From positions 21,898-85,897 of the forward strand of contig JADGPL010000016.1 in assembly GCA_017882455.1 (NCBI GenBank): a stretch of DNA of 64,000 nucleotides. The letters are read 5' to 3'. Shown here one piece after another: positions 22,495 through 31,629 of the stretch (position 1 is the first letter of the stretch; each line of letters begins with the position of its first letter). A model generated the notes under the pieces. It did not search any database, was not told where the DNA came from, and was given only the letters and a program-made list of their open reading frames with translations. The DNA is from Solirubrobacteraceae bacterium. Its GTDB lineage: Bacteria > Actinomycetota > Thermoleophilia > Solirubrobacterales > Solirubrobacteraceae. The translations under genes were made by a program, and so were the position numbers.

Positions 22495-23406
22495 ATGAGC
22501 GCCACCCTGATCGACGGCAAGGCGATCGCCGCACGCGTCCGCGCCGAGGTGGCGAGCGAGGTCGAGGCCTTCACCGCGCACACCGGCCGTGCGCCGGGCC
22601 TGGCAACGGTGCTCGTCGGCGATGACCCCGCCTCGGCCGTGTACGTGGGCGGCAAGCAGCGCGCGTGCCTGGAGGTGGGGATGGTGCCCTTCGACCGGCG
22701 CCTGCCCGCGGACTCCTCATTCGAGGACGTGGCCGCCGAGCTCGAGAGCCTGGGCGCGGACAGCGCCGTCAGCGGCATCCTGCTGCAGCTGCCCGTGCCG
22801 GCGCACCTCGACGGCCCCGCCCTCACAGCCCTGATCTCGCCGGACAAGGACGTCGACGGGCTCACACCAGTCAACGCCGGGCTGCTCGCGCTCGGTCGCC
22901 CGGGGCTGCGTCCGTGCACACCCTCGGGCGTCCTCGAGCTGCTGGCCGAGACTGGCGTCGAGCTCGAAGGAGCGGAGGCCGTGGTGGTCGGGCGCTCCAA
23001 CCTGTTCGGCAAGCCGATGGCCCAGCTGCTGCTCGCCGAGAACGCAACCGTGACCGTCTGCCACTCGCGCACCCGCGACCTGCGCGAGGTCTGTGCACGC
23101 GCGGACGTGCTGATCGCGGCGGTCGGGCGCCCGCGGCTGATCGAGCGCGACTTCATCAAGCCGGGCGCCGTCGTGATCGACGTCGGCATGAACCGGCTCA
23201 CCCCCGAGCAGGCGGGAAACAAGAGCGGACTCGTCGGCGACGTCGACTTCGCCGCCGCTGTCGAGGTCGCCTCGGCGATCACGCCGGTCCCGGGCGGCGT
23301 CGGGCCGATGACGATCGCCTTCCTGTTGCGCAACACGCTGCAGGCCGCCCGCTACCAGTCCGAGCTCGAGACGATGTTCGCCGAAGTCCAGAAGGAGATG
23401 CGATGA
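22495..23406 (+). CDS. folD: Methylenetetrahydrofolate dehydrogenase/cyclohydrolase
   Basis: VLVGDDPASAVYVGGKQRA; ILLQLPVPAHLDG; VVVGRSNLFGKPMAQLLLAENATVTVCHSRT. Confidence 0.95.
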   Translation: MSATLIDGKAIAARVRAEVASEVEAFTAHTGRAPGLATVLVGDDPASAVYVGGKQRACLEVGMVPFDRRLPADSSFEDVAAELESLGADSAVSGILLQLPVPAHLDGPALTALISPDKDVDGLTPVNAGLLALGRPGLRPCTPSGVLELLAETGVELEGAEAVVVGRSNLFGKPMAQLLLAENATVTVCHSRTRDLREVCARADVLIAAVGRPRLIERDFIKPGAVVIDVGMNRLTPEQAGNKSGLVGDVDFAAAVEVASAITPVPGGVGPMTIAFLLRNTLQAARYQSELETMFAEVQKEMR

Positions 23407-23840
23407 ACCTCAGACAGCTGCGAGCAGGCGAGCTGCTCGGCCTCGCGGGTGCCGTGTGCGTGGTCGTGTCGCTGTTCGTCCCCTACTACGACAGCCCGAT
23501 CGGGCACCTGAGCGCCTGGAACACGTTCGGCCCGGGGGTGGCCCTGATGCTGGCGGCCGTGTGCGCGGCGCTGGCGATGGTCGTGAGCGCCGTCACCGAG
23601 CGCAGTCCGGCGCTGCCCGTGGCCACGGCCGTCTGGTGCGTCGCCCTCGGGCTCGCCGGCACGATCGCGGCGGTGGTGCGCTTCGTCGAGCGCCCCGACA
23701 ACGCCAGCTCGCTCGCGATCGGGGGATGGCTGGGGCTCGTCGGGGCGCTCGGCATCCTCGTGGGCGCCTGGCAGGTGCTGCGCGACGAACGCCCCTCGCT
23801 GTACGAGCCGGCCACCCCCGAGGTTCGCCCGAGGCCATAG
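23403..23840 (+). CDS. Multi-pass membrane protein, hypothetical
   Basis: ATGA overlap with folD; four hydrophobic segments. Confidence 0.7.
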   Translation: MNLRQLRAGELLGLAGAVCVVVSLFVPYYDSPIGHLSAWNTFGPGVALMLAAVCAALAMVVSAVTERSPALPVATAVWCVALGLAGTIAAVVRFVERPDNASSLAIGGWLGLVGALGILVGAWQVLRDERPSLYEPATPEVRPRP

Positions 23841-23881
23841 CCGCCGCCCTGCGCCTGGGCGCATCTCGGCGGCTGCACCTT

Positions 23882-23909
23882 GGCGCCCGCGGTCGCCGCT
23901 GCGGGCGCC
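23882..23909. terminator. 9-bp perfect GC stem upstream of gatC -10
   Basis: GGCGCCCGC-N10-GCGGGCGCC, 4 nt before TAGAAT. Confidence 0.4.
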
Positions 23910-23927
23910 CCCCTAGAATGCGCCACT

Positions 23928-24212
23928 GTGATCGCACGCGATGAGGTTCTCCACGTTGCCCGCCTGGCGCGTCTGGCGTTGAGCGACGAGGAGATCGAGC
24001 CGATGGCGCGCGAGCTCTCGGCCGTGCTCGACCACATTGCGAAGATCGGCGAGCTCGACCTCGACGAGGTGGCGCCCACCTCCCATGTGGTCGAGGTCAC
24101 GGGCGCTCTGCGTCCCGACGAGCCGCGCCCGTGCCTCCCCCGCGAGGTCGCGCTCGCGCAGGCTCCAGCCACGAGCGACGACGGCTTCCTGGTCCCAAGC
24201 CCACAGGCATGA
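23928..24212 (+). CDS. gatC: Asp/Glu-tRNA amidotransferase subunit C
   Basis: VIARDEVLHVARLARLALSDEEIEPMARELSAVLDHIAKIGELDLDEVAPTSHV. Confidence 0.93.
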   Translation: MIARDEVLHVARLARLALSDEEIEPMARELSAVLDHIAKIGELDLDEVAPTSHVVEVTGALRPDEPRPCLPREVALAQAPATSDDGFLVPSPQA

Positions 24213-25672
24213 GCGCGACCGACATCCTCGAGCTGACGGCCTCCGCGGCGGCCGCCGAGATCGCCGCGGGCTCGCTGTCTGCCGCTGAGCTCTTCGACGT
24301 CTATCAGGAGCGCGCAGCCGCTGACCGCGCGGCGGGCGATCACGGCCTGAACTGCTTCACCTGGGTCGCCGAGAGCGCTCCCGAGGCTGTCGTCGCGGAC
24401 AAGACCGCCGGCAACGGGGCGCGCCCGCTCGCCGGCGTGCCGCTGGCGGTCAAGGACCTGTTCTGCACCGAGGGCGTGCCCAGCCAGTCCGGCTCGCGCA
24501 TCCTCGAGGGCTATCTGCCTCCCTACACCGCCAGCGCGGTCTCGCGCCTGAGCGCCGCCGGGGCCAGCCTGCTGGCCAAGACCAACCAGGACGAGTTCGC
24601 GATGGGCTCCTCGAATGAGAACTCGGCCTACGGCCCCGTGCGCAACCCCTGGGACCGCTCACGGGTGCCAGGCGGCTCCTCCGGCGGGAGCGCCGCCGCG
24701 GTGGCGGCCGGGCTCGCCCCCTGGGCGCTGGGGACCGACACCGGTGGCTCGATCCGCCAGCCGGCCGCTCTGTGTGGAATCGTCGGGCTGAAACCCACCT
24801 ATGGGGCGGTCTCGCGCTACGGGATGATCGCCTTCGCCTCCTCGCTCGATCAGGCCGGCCCGCTGACGCGCGACGTGGGCGACGCGGCGCTCCTGCTGCG
24901 CGAGATGGTCGGCCGGGACGAGCGCGATGCCACCTCTCTGCAGTTTCCCCATCCGATCGAGCTGCCCACGGCCGAGCGCCTCGACGGCGTCACCTTCGGC
25001 GTCCCCGAGGAGCTCACGGGGGAGGGGATCGAAGCGGGGGTGCTCGAGTCCTTCCACGCCGCCCTCGATCGCGCGCGGGACCTCGGCGCGCAGGTGCGCG
25101 AGGTGCACCTGGCCCACGCGCCGCATGCGCTCTCGGCCTACTACGTGATCGCTCCGGCCGAGGCCTCCTCCAACCTGGCGCGCTTCGACGGCGTGCGCTA
25201 CGGCTACCGCGCCGAGGAGCCACGCGACCTGCTCGACATGTACACCCGCACGCGCCACGACGGCTTCGGGGCCGAGGTCAGGCGGCGGATCATGCTCGGC
25301 ACCTATGCCTTGTCCTCGGGCTACTACGACGCCTACTACGGTCGCGCCCAGCGCGTGCGCACCAAGATCTCCGAGGACTTCCGCACGGCCTTCGCCGCGG
25401 TCGACTTCATCCTCACCCCGACCGCTCCCACGGTGGCCTTCGGTCTCGGCGAGAAGACCGGGGACCCGCTGTCGATGTACCTCAGCGACTACTGCACCGT
25501 GCCGATGTCCCTGGCCGGCATCCCCGCGATCTCGATCCCCTGCGGGCTCAGCCGCGGCCTGCCCGTCGGGCTGCAGGTCGCGGGCTCTGCATTCAGCGAG
25601 AACCGCCTACTCGACGTCGCCCACGCGCTCGAGGGCGCACTCGCCTTCGACGGGAGCCCCGCCCGTGTCTGA
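24209..25672 (+). CDS. gatA: Asp/Glu-tRNA amidotransferase subunit A
   Basis: Amidase signature (LAVKDLFCTEGVPSQSGSRIL...VPGGSSGGSAAAVAAGLAPWALGTDTGGSIRQPAALCG). Confidence 0.96.
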   Translation: MSATDILELTASAAAAEIAAGSLSAAELFDVYQERAAADRAAGDHGLNCFTWVAESAPEAVVADKTAGNGARPLAGVPLAVKDLFCTEGVPSQSGSRILEGYLPPYTASAVSRLSAAGASLLAKTNQDEFAMGSSNENSAYGPVRNPWDRSRVPGGSSGGSAAAVAAGLAPWALGTDTGGSIRQPAALCGIVGLKPTYGAVSRYGMIAFASSLDQAGPLTRDVGDAALLLREMVGRDERDATSLQFPHPIELPTAERLDGVTFGVPEELTGEGIEAGVLESFHAALDRARDLGAQVREVHLAHAPHALSAYYVIAPAEASSNLARFDGVRYGYRAEEPRDLLDMYTRTRHDGFGAEVRRRIMLGTYALSSGYYDAYYGRAQRVRTKISEDFRTAFAAVDFILTPTAPTVAFGLGEKTGDPLSMYLSDYCTVPMSLAGIPAISIPCGLSRGLPVGLQVAGSAFSENRLLDVAHALEGALAFDGSPARV

Positions 25673-27152
25673 CACTGCGAACGCATCCTCGACCGAGACC
25701 CCCGCCGGCGGCCCTCCCGGCGCCCTGGAAGCCGTCATCGGCCTGGAGATCCACGTGCAGCTCGCCACCCGCACGAAGATGTTCTGCGGCTGTGAGCTGT
25801 CCTTTGGCGAGCCGCCCAACACGCGCACCTGCCCGGTGTGTCTGGGCCTGCCGGGGAGCCTGCCCGTGGCCAACGCGCGGGCGGTGCACTTCGGGCTGAT
25901 GATCGGCCTGGCGCTCGGCTCCGAGCTCGCGCCGCGCTCGATCTTCCATCGCAAGAACTACTTCTATCCGGACCTGCCCAAGGGCTATCAGATCTCCCAG
26001 TACGACGAGCCCCTGTGTCTCGGCGGCTCGCTCGGGGAGGTGCGCATCCATCGCGTGCACCTGGAGGAGGACGCGGCCAAGCTGATCCACGTGGGGGCCA
26101 GCGGGCGCATCCACGGCTCGGACGCCTCGATCGTGGACTTCAACCGCGGCGGCACCCCGCTGGCGGAGATCGTGACCGAGCCAGACCTGCGCACGCCCGA
26201 GCAGGCGAGCGAGTGGCTGCGGCTGTTGCGCACCACCCTGCGCCAGCTCGGCGTGAGCGACGTGAACATGGAGGAGGGCTCGCTGCGCTGTGACGCCAAC
26301 ATCTCGCTGCGCCCGGCCGGGGCGAGCGAGCTGGGCGTCAAGACGGAGCTCAAGAACATGAACTCCTTCCGCTTCATCGAGCGCGGGATCAGAGCCGAGA
26401 TCGCCCGCCAGGAGAAGCTGATCCTGGGTGGCGGCACGGTCGTCCAGGAGACGCTCCACTTCGATCCGGGCTCCGGCGCGATCACCTCGCTGCGCTCCAA
26501 GGAGGAGGCCCACGACTACCGCTACTTTCCCGAGCCGGACCTGCTCCCGGTGAGGATCGAGCAGGCGATGATCGACGCGGCCAGCGCGGACATGACCGAG
26601 CTGCCAGCCGCTCGCGCCGAGCGCCTGCGCGTCGAGGTGGGCCTCAGCGCTGAGAGCGCCCGGCTGTTGGCCTTCCGGGGCGAGCTCGGCGACTATTTCG
26701 AGGCGGCGCTCGCGGCCACGGCCGATCCCGCGGCTCCGGCCCAGGTCCTCGCCAACTGGGTCACCGGCGAGCTCGTCTCACGCCTGGGCGAGGGGGAGGA
26801 CCCGGCCAGCTCGAGGGTGCGCCCCGAGGCGATCTCGGCGCTCGTGGGCCTGGTGGCGGAGAAGCACGTGAGCGTGGGAGCGGGCCGCCAGGTGCTCGAC
26901 CGGCTCGTCGCCGATGGGGGAGACCCCGAGGCGATCGTCGCCGCCGAGGGTCTCGCGGCGATGGACGGCGGTGACGAGCTCGCGGGAATCGTGGCGGCGG
27001 CGCTCGAGGCCAACGCCGATGCGGCCACCCGGGTTCGGGAGGGAAACCCCAAGGCGGTCGGGCCGATCGTCGGCTATGTGATGCGCGAGACCAAGGGTCG
27101 TGCCGACGGGACCGAGGTCTCGCGCCTGATCCACGAGCAGCTCGGGATCTGA
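25665..27152 (+). CDS. gatB: Asp/Glu-tRNA amidotransferase subunit B
   Basis: EAVIGLEIHVQLATRTKMFCGCELSFGEPPNTRTCPVCLGLPGSLPV; GTG start 25665 overlapping gatA end. Confidence 0.96.
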   Translation: MSDTANASSTETPAGGPPGALEAVIGLEIHVQLATRTKMFCGCELSFGEPPNTRTCPVCLGLPGSLPVANARAVHFGLMIGLALGSELAPRSIFHRKNYFYPDLPKGYQISQYDEPLCLGGSLGEVRIHRVHLEEDAAKLIHVGASGRIHGSDASIVDFNRGGTPLAEIVTEPDLRTPEQASEWLRLLRTTLRQLGVSDVNMEEGSLRCDANISLRPAGASELGVKTELKNMNSFRFIERGIRAEIARQEKLILGGGTVVQETLHFDPGSGAITSLRSKEEAHDYRYFPEPDLLPVRIEQAMIDAASADMTELPAARAERLRVEVGLSAESARLLAFRGELGDYFEAALAATADPAAPAQVLANWVTGELVSRLGEGEDPASSRVRPEAISALVGLVAEKHVSVGAGRQVLDRLVADGGDPEAIVAAEGLAAMDGGDELAGIVAAALEANADAATRVREGNPKAVGPIVGYVMRETKGRADGTEVSRLIHEQLGI

Positions 27153-27174
27153 GGCCGCGCAGCCACGCCCGGGT

Positions 27175-27474
27175 CTAGCGGCCAAGAAAGGGATTTTGCC
27201 CATCGTGACATCGCTCGGCAACGATGTCGTCCCAGTCTTTCTCAGCTAGCGGGCAGTCGATCAGTTCCCAGAACTCTCCGAGTCGCAAGCAGAGTTGTTT
27301 TCCCATGAGCGCCCCCAACCCGTCGTTGATCTCGCGAGCGTTGTGGGAGATCCTCGTCACGAGCGTGGTAACGCCGCCCACCTGCTTTCGGAACATGTGG
27401 TGGTGCTTCTCGTCGCGCTCCATGCCCTTCGCTTCGAGGGCTGACGCGACCGTAGTCGCCCGTCGAATCGCCAT
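27175..27474 (-). CDS. HicA-like small protein (tentative)
   Basis: MAIRRATTVASALEAKGMERDEKHHHMFRKQVGGVTTLVTRISHN...; KG-x(n)-HHHMF and T-x-SH pattern; last ORF of a minus-strand cluster. Confidence 0.5.
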   Translation of the reverse strand: MAIRRATTVASALEAKGMERDEKHHHMFRKQVGGVTTLVTRISHNAREINDGLGALMGKQLCLRLGEFWELIDCPLAEKDWDDIVAERCHDGQNPFLGR

Positions 27475-27478
27475 CCGG

Positions 27479-27664
27479 CTATCGACGCTGCAGGTACCTG
27501 AGCTGCTCTTCGAGTGCAGGCGAGAGGCTCTCTTGCGCTTCGAGTACCTCTCGGTGCTCCTTTTGCGCCCGCGCGAGATCCTGCACGGCGTCGATTGGCG
27601 CGCTTCCGGTGCCGAAGATCCCGGTGACCGGATCAGAGACGGTAAAGAGCAGGCCGCCCTCCGA
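27479..27664 (-). pseudogene. HicB-like antitoxin fragment lacking its N-terminus
   Basis: Minus frame from about 27664 reads SEGGLLFTVSDPVTGIFGTGSAPIDAVQDLARAQKEHREVLEAQESLSPALEEQLRYLQRR*, ends 4 nt before the 27474 ORF, no standard start codon. Not in ORF track. Confidence 0.45.
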
Positions 27665-27896
27665 GATTTTGGTTTAGGGCCTGCAGCAGGTCAAAGACGA
27701 GTGTTGGTGGGATGCGCACTCGTGAGACAACCTGAGCAGCCAACGCCCCCGGCCCTGCCGCGTAGGGCTGGTTGATGCAGAAGTCGATGGCGAAGTCGTA
27801 AGGCGTGTTCCACACGCTCACAACGTTCGCGTAGTGCCCGGCAATCTTGTCCGGCGGGACGTTGAGCTGGACTTGTGGCTGGGGCTGGTCGGCCAT
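27633..27896 (-). CDS. DUF3467-like protein, 3' end probably altered
   Basis: MADQPQPQVQLNVPPDKIAGHYANVVSVWNTPYDFAIDFCINQ...AAQVVSRVRIPPTLVFDLLQALNQNL, then GGRPALYRL*. Confidence 0.6.
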   Translation of the reverse strand: MADQPQPQVQLNVPPDKIAGHYANVVSVWNTPYDFAIDFCINQPYAAGPGALAAQVVSRVRIPPTLVFDLLQALNQNLGGRPALYRL

Positions 27897-28137
27897 AAAT
27901 GCTCCGCAAGAGCGGCCAAAGGGCCGGTCAACTGGGGGAACGACACGCTATCCCCCACTACCCCACTGTACAACCCCGTTCGGCAGATTGTTACGAGCGG
28001 TTCCGTCCGATCGCTCGGCGCCGACATAGACCGGCGGTCCACGGCGGGCTGACACTCACCAGCCGTACACGCTCGGCGGCCACATTTTGGACTTCCGTCC
28101 AATGGAACCCACGGCCAGGGGCGCCAATATGCTGACC

Positions 28138-28356
28138 ATGAACCGTTCGGCAACCAACTCAAGCGTCTCATCTCCTCGGCGGTTCATCCTGTTGCCCGAG
28201 GAGCCGGCGGGCGGGGCCTCGCACGGGCGCCGCATCCGTCGCTACAAGCTAACCAGCGTCGGGCCGGGCGCGGGTCGCCAGCGTGCCGGCCTGAACGGCA
28301 TCGATGCATCGACGGCAAGGATCGCCGAAGAGCTCGACCGGCTGGGGCGCATGTAG
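28138..28356 (+). CDS. Hypothetical protein
   Basis: Short ORF MNRSATNSSVSSPRRFILLPEEPAGGASHGRR... Confidence 0.35.
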   Translation: MNRSATNSSVSSPRRFILLPEEPAGGASHGRRIRRYKLTSVGPGAGRQRAGLNGIDASTARIAEELDRLGRM

Positions 28357-28471
28357 GACTCTGTCTCCCTCTAACACGACTGTGCCGGCTTCCCTCGGCC
28401 GGCGCTCCCGGTAAAGCGGCCGGGCAGGGGTTGTACTTCCTGCTCGGCCGCGTTGCCGTTAAGCTGGTCTC

Positions 28472-28654
28472 ATGAACGCGAACGAGTCACCCAAGAGGTC
28501 CTTCGGCCGCACGGTCGTTGCCGCGCTCGTCTTCCTGGTGGCCGCCTGGCTGCTGCTGGGCCTGGTCGTGCACGTCATCTCCTTCATCTTCAGCACGCTG
28601 ATCTTCCTGGTGCTCGTGGTGGCCGTGATCTGGGCGCTGAAAGTCCTCCTGTAG
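28472..28654 (+). CDS. Small membrane protein
   Basis: TAAGCT-N6-ATG; two hydrophobic segments in 60 aa. Confidence 0.6.
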   Translation: MNANESPKRSFGRTVVAALVFLVAAWLLLGLVVHVISFIFSTLIFLVLVVAVIWALKVLL

Positions 28655-28669
28655 GGCCAGGCGGCACCC

Positions 28670-28972
28670 ATGGCATACATCGTCATCGCGGTCAGCTTCG
28701 GCGTCGCGGGCGGCATCGTGGGCAAGATCAAGGGCAGCTCCTTCTGGCTGTGGTTCCTGATCTCGGGGCTCGTGCCGTTCTTCGGCCTGCTCGCCGCCAT
28801 CGCCTACCGCTTCGAGCGCGACGAGCTGCGCCGCGCCTGCCCCAACTGCGGGCGCGTCACCAAGATCTATGACGCACTGTGCACGCGCTGCGGAGCCGAG
28901 CTGGACTTTCCCGAGGCGGCGATTCAGCCGGAGTCCTGGCAGCGCGTGCCCACCGCCCCTGCACAGCGCTGA
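28670..28972 (+). CDS. Membrane protein with C-terminal zinc-ribbon-like motif
   Basis: Hydrophobic N-terminus; CPNCGRVTKIYDALCTRCGAEL. Confidence 0.65.
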   Translation: MAYIVIAVSFGVAGGIVGKIKGSSFWLWFLISGLVPFFGLLAAIAYRFERDELRRACPNCGRVTKIYDALCTRCGAELDFPEAAIQPESWQRVPTAPAQR

Positions 28973-29068
28973 GCCTGGGTCGGAGCCGCCCGCCACGCGC
29001 CCGCATTCGGCTTCCCTAAGCCCTATTTCGGCTTACCTAATCCGCCGCTTGCCCTACGCTTGGCGGCG

Positions 29069-29647
29069 ATGAGCACGCAGACAAAGGCCTCGCCGAAGCC
29101 GGCCGAGCCGATCCAGCCGGCAGACCCCACGCAGCCGCACGAGTCGCTATTGGCCCGCTGGATCCACCGGGCGGGCTTCGCCAACGAGCGCGACTTCGTG
29201 CTGCGTGTGGTGCAGCCGGCGCTCGTGGGCATGATCGACGGGACGGTCTCCTCGCTGGCCCCGATCTTTGCGGCGGCCGTGGCCTCGAGCTCGCACACTG
29301 CGCTGCTCGTGGGGCTCTCCACGGCCCTGGGGGCCGGGGTCAGCATGGGCTGGTCGGAGGCGCTGTCGGACACGGGCGAGCAGACGGGGCGCGGCTCGGC
29401 GGTGGTGCGCGGGGCGATCACCGGCGGGATGACCACGCTCGGCGGCCTCTTCCACACGCTCCCGTTCATCATCTCCGACGTCCACAAGGCGCTGATCGTG
29501 GCCGGCTGCGTGGTGGCGTTCGAGCTGCTGGCGATCGCGTGGGTCAGGAAACGCTTCCTCGAGGTATCGCTGCGCTCGTCGCTGCTGGTGGTGACGGTGG
29601 CCGGGATCATCGTGCTCGGGATCGGCGTCGGGATCGGCTCCTCCTGA
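29069..29647 (+). CDS. VIT1/CCC1-like membrane protein
   Basis: RVVQPALVGMIDGTVSSLAPIFAAAVASSSHTALLVGLSTALGAGVSMGWSEALSD; multiple TM segments. Confidence 0.6.
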   Translation: MSTQTKASPKPAEPIQPADPTQPHESLLARWIHRAGFANERDFVLRVVQPALVGMIDGTVSSLAPIFAAAVASSSHTALLVGLSTALGAGVSMGWSEALSDTGEQTGRGSAVVRGAITGGMTTLGGLFHTLPFIISDVHKALIVAGCVVAFELLAIAWVRKRFLEVSLRSSLLVVTVAGIIVLGIGVGIGSS

Positions 29648-29710
29648 GGATCCGCCCAAGCTCCCCCGATCGCGCGACCGCCGCCGCCGCCGCGTACTGA
29701 GGTCCGCGAC

Positions 29711-29884
29711 GGGGCCACTCACGCGCGCGCGAGTCATGCCGCAGAGGCCAGCCCCCGACGGGGCCGCTCGCGCGCGCGTGCACGCGCGCGAGTCATGCCG
29801 CCGAGGCTAGCCCCCGCGCCGAGGCTAGCCCCCGCGCCGAGGCTAACCCGCGCCAGGGCCACTCACACGCGCGCGAGTCATGCC
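29711..29884. repeat. Composite direct/inverted repeat array upstream of ilvB
   Basis: Three copies of (AC)GCGCGCGAGTCATGCC (29721-29740, 29782-29799, 29867-29884), about three copies of an 18-bp GCCGAGGCTAGCCCCCGC unit, and a 20-bp palindrome CGCGCGCGTGCACGCGCGCG (29771-29790). Confidence 0.85.
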
Positions 29885-29952
29885 AGAAAGCCAGCCAAAC
29901 CCGCTGGTACACTGGCTTTTTCCACCAAGATGAAGGAAAGGAGGTCGGTGAG

Positions 29953-31629
29953 ATGCGAGCTGTGGATGCTTTGATGGAATGTCTTAAGGCGGAGGGCGTG
30001 GATGTCGTCTTCGGCTTGCCGGGTGGCGCCAACCTCCCGACTTACGATGCCTTCGTCAACGGCGGCATCCGCCACATCCTGGTGCGCCACGAGGCCGGCG
30101 GCGGGCATGCGGCCGAGGGCTATGCCAAGGCCACGGGCAAGGTGGGCGTGGCCTTCGCCACGAGCGGTCCGGGCGCGACCAACCTGATCACGCCGATCTG
30201 CGACGCGATGATGGACTCGGTGCCTGTGGTGTTCATCACGGGCCAGGTGCGCACGGAGCTGCTGGGCACGGACGGCTTCCAGGAGGCGGACACGATCGGC
30301 ATCACGATGCCGGTGGTCAAGCACTCGTTCATGATCATCAATCCGCAGGAGATCCCGCGGGCGATCCACGAGGCCTTCCACATCGCGAGCACGGGGCGCC
30401 CGGGGCCGGTGCTTGTGGACATCCCCCAGGACCTCTCCCGTGCGGAGATCGACTACGAGCCGGTGTCGGACATCCGCCTGCCCGGATACCAGCCGAAAGT
30501 GGAGGGCAACCAGAAGCAGATCCGCCAGGCGGCCAAGGCGCTGGCCTCGGCGCAGCGCCCGGTGATCTACGCGGGCGGGGGCGTGGTGAACGCGGAGGCG
30601 TCGGCCGAGCTGAGGGAGTTCGCGACCTCGGACCGCTTCCCGGTCACGTGCACGCTGATGGGCCTGGGGGCGTTCCCGGCGCCGCACCCCCAGTGGCTGG
30701 GAATGCTCGGCATGCACGGCACGCGGGCGGCCAACTACGCGATGGACGAGGCCGACCTGATCTGCGCGGTGGGGGCGCGCTTCGACGATCGCATCACGGG
30801 CAAGCTCTCGGAGTTCGCCCCGCGGGCGAAGTTCATCCACATCGACGTGGACCCGGCTGAGATCTCCAAGAACGTCCCGGCGCACATCCCGATCGTGGGG
30901 GACGCCAAGCACGTGCTGGGGAAGCTGCTCGTGGAGTACCGCGCGATCGGCGCGGATCCGGGTCGGCTGGAGCCGTGGTGGAGCAGGATCGAGGGCTGGA
31001 AAGCCAAGTACCCGCTCGGCTACGAGGACAGCACTGACACGGAGATCAAGCCGCAGTTCATGGTCCAGGCGCTGTGGCAGGCCACGAACGGCGAGGCGAT
31101 CGTCACGAGCGACGTGGGCCAGCACCAGATGTGGGCGGCGCAGTACTACGACTTCCCGCAACCGCGGCGCTGGATCAACTCGGGCGGCCTCGGCACGATG
31201 GGCTTCGGGTTGCCGGCGGCGATGGGCGCGGCGGTGGGCGCCCCGGATCGCCTCGTGTGCTGCATCGCGGGGGACGGGTCGGTGCAGATGAACGCGCAGG
31301 AGCTGGCGACGTGCGCGCAGAACGACATCCCGATCAAGGTGTTCATCATGAACAACGGCTACCTGGGCATGGTCCGCCAGTGGCAGGAGCTCTTCTGGGA
31401 CGGCAAATACAGCCACGTGGACATGGGCGAGTTCCCGGACTTCGTCAAGCTGGCGGAGGCGTACGGCGTGACGGGGATGCGTTTCACGGACAAGAGCACG
31501 CTGGTGGAGGACATGAAGCGGGCGATCGCGATCGACGGTCCGGTCGTGGTGGACGTCCGCGTGACGCGCGAGGAGAACACCTATCCGATGATCCCCGCCG
31601 GCTCGGCCGCTCGCGAGATGGTCGGGTGA
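29953..31629 (+). CDS. ilvB: Acetolactate synthase large subunit
   Basis: GVDVVFGLPGGANLPTYDAF...HEAGGGHAAEGYAKATGKVGVAFATSGPGATNLIT; SD AAGGAGG upstream. Confidence 0.95.
   Translation: MRAVDALMECLKAEGVDVVFGLPGGANLPTYDAFVNGGIRHILVRHEAGGGHAAEGYAKATGKVGVAFATSGPGATNLITPICDAMMDSVPVVFITGQVRTELLGTDGFQEADTIGITMPVVKHSFMIINPQEIPRAIHEAFHIASTGRPGPVLVDIPQDLSRAEIDYEPVSDIRLPGYQPKVEGNQKQIRQAAKALASAQRPVIYAGGGVVNAEASAELREFATSDRFPVTCTLMGLGAFPAPHPQWLGMLGMHGTRAANYAMDEADLICAVGARFDDRITGKLSEFAPRAKFIHIDVDPAEISKNVPAHIPIVGDAKHVLGKLLVEYRAIGADPGRLEPWWSRIEGWKAKYPLGYEDSTDTEIKPQFMVQALWQATNGEAIVTSDVGQHQMWAAQYYDFPQPRRWINSGGLGTMGFGLPAAMGAAVGAPDRLVCCIAGDGSVQMNAQELATCAQNDIPIKVFIMNNGYLGMVRQWQELFWDGKYSHVDMGEFPDFVKLAEAYGVTGMRFTDKSTLVEDMKRAIAIDGPVVVDVRVTREENTYPMIPAGSAAREMVG

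Noticed and set aside
29880-29933. Possible ilvB leader peptide MPESQPNPLVHWLFPPR*
   Set aside because: The likely -10 (TACACT 29908-29913) lies inside this ORF, so it would not be on the transcript, and there is no run of branched-chain codons.
29878-31416. 512-aa minus-strand ORF
   Set aside because: Antisense to ilvB; His/Arg/Asp-rich shadow translation.
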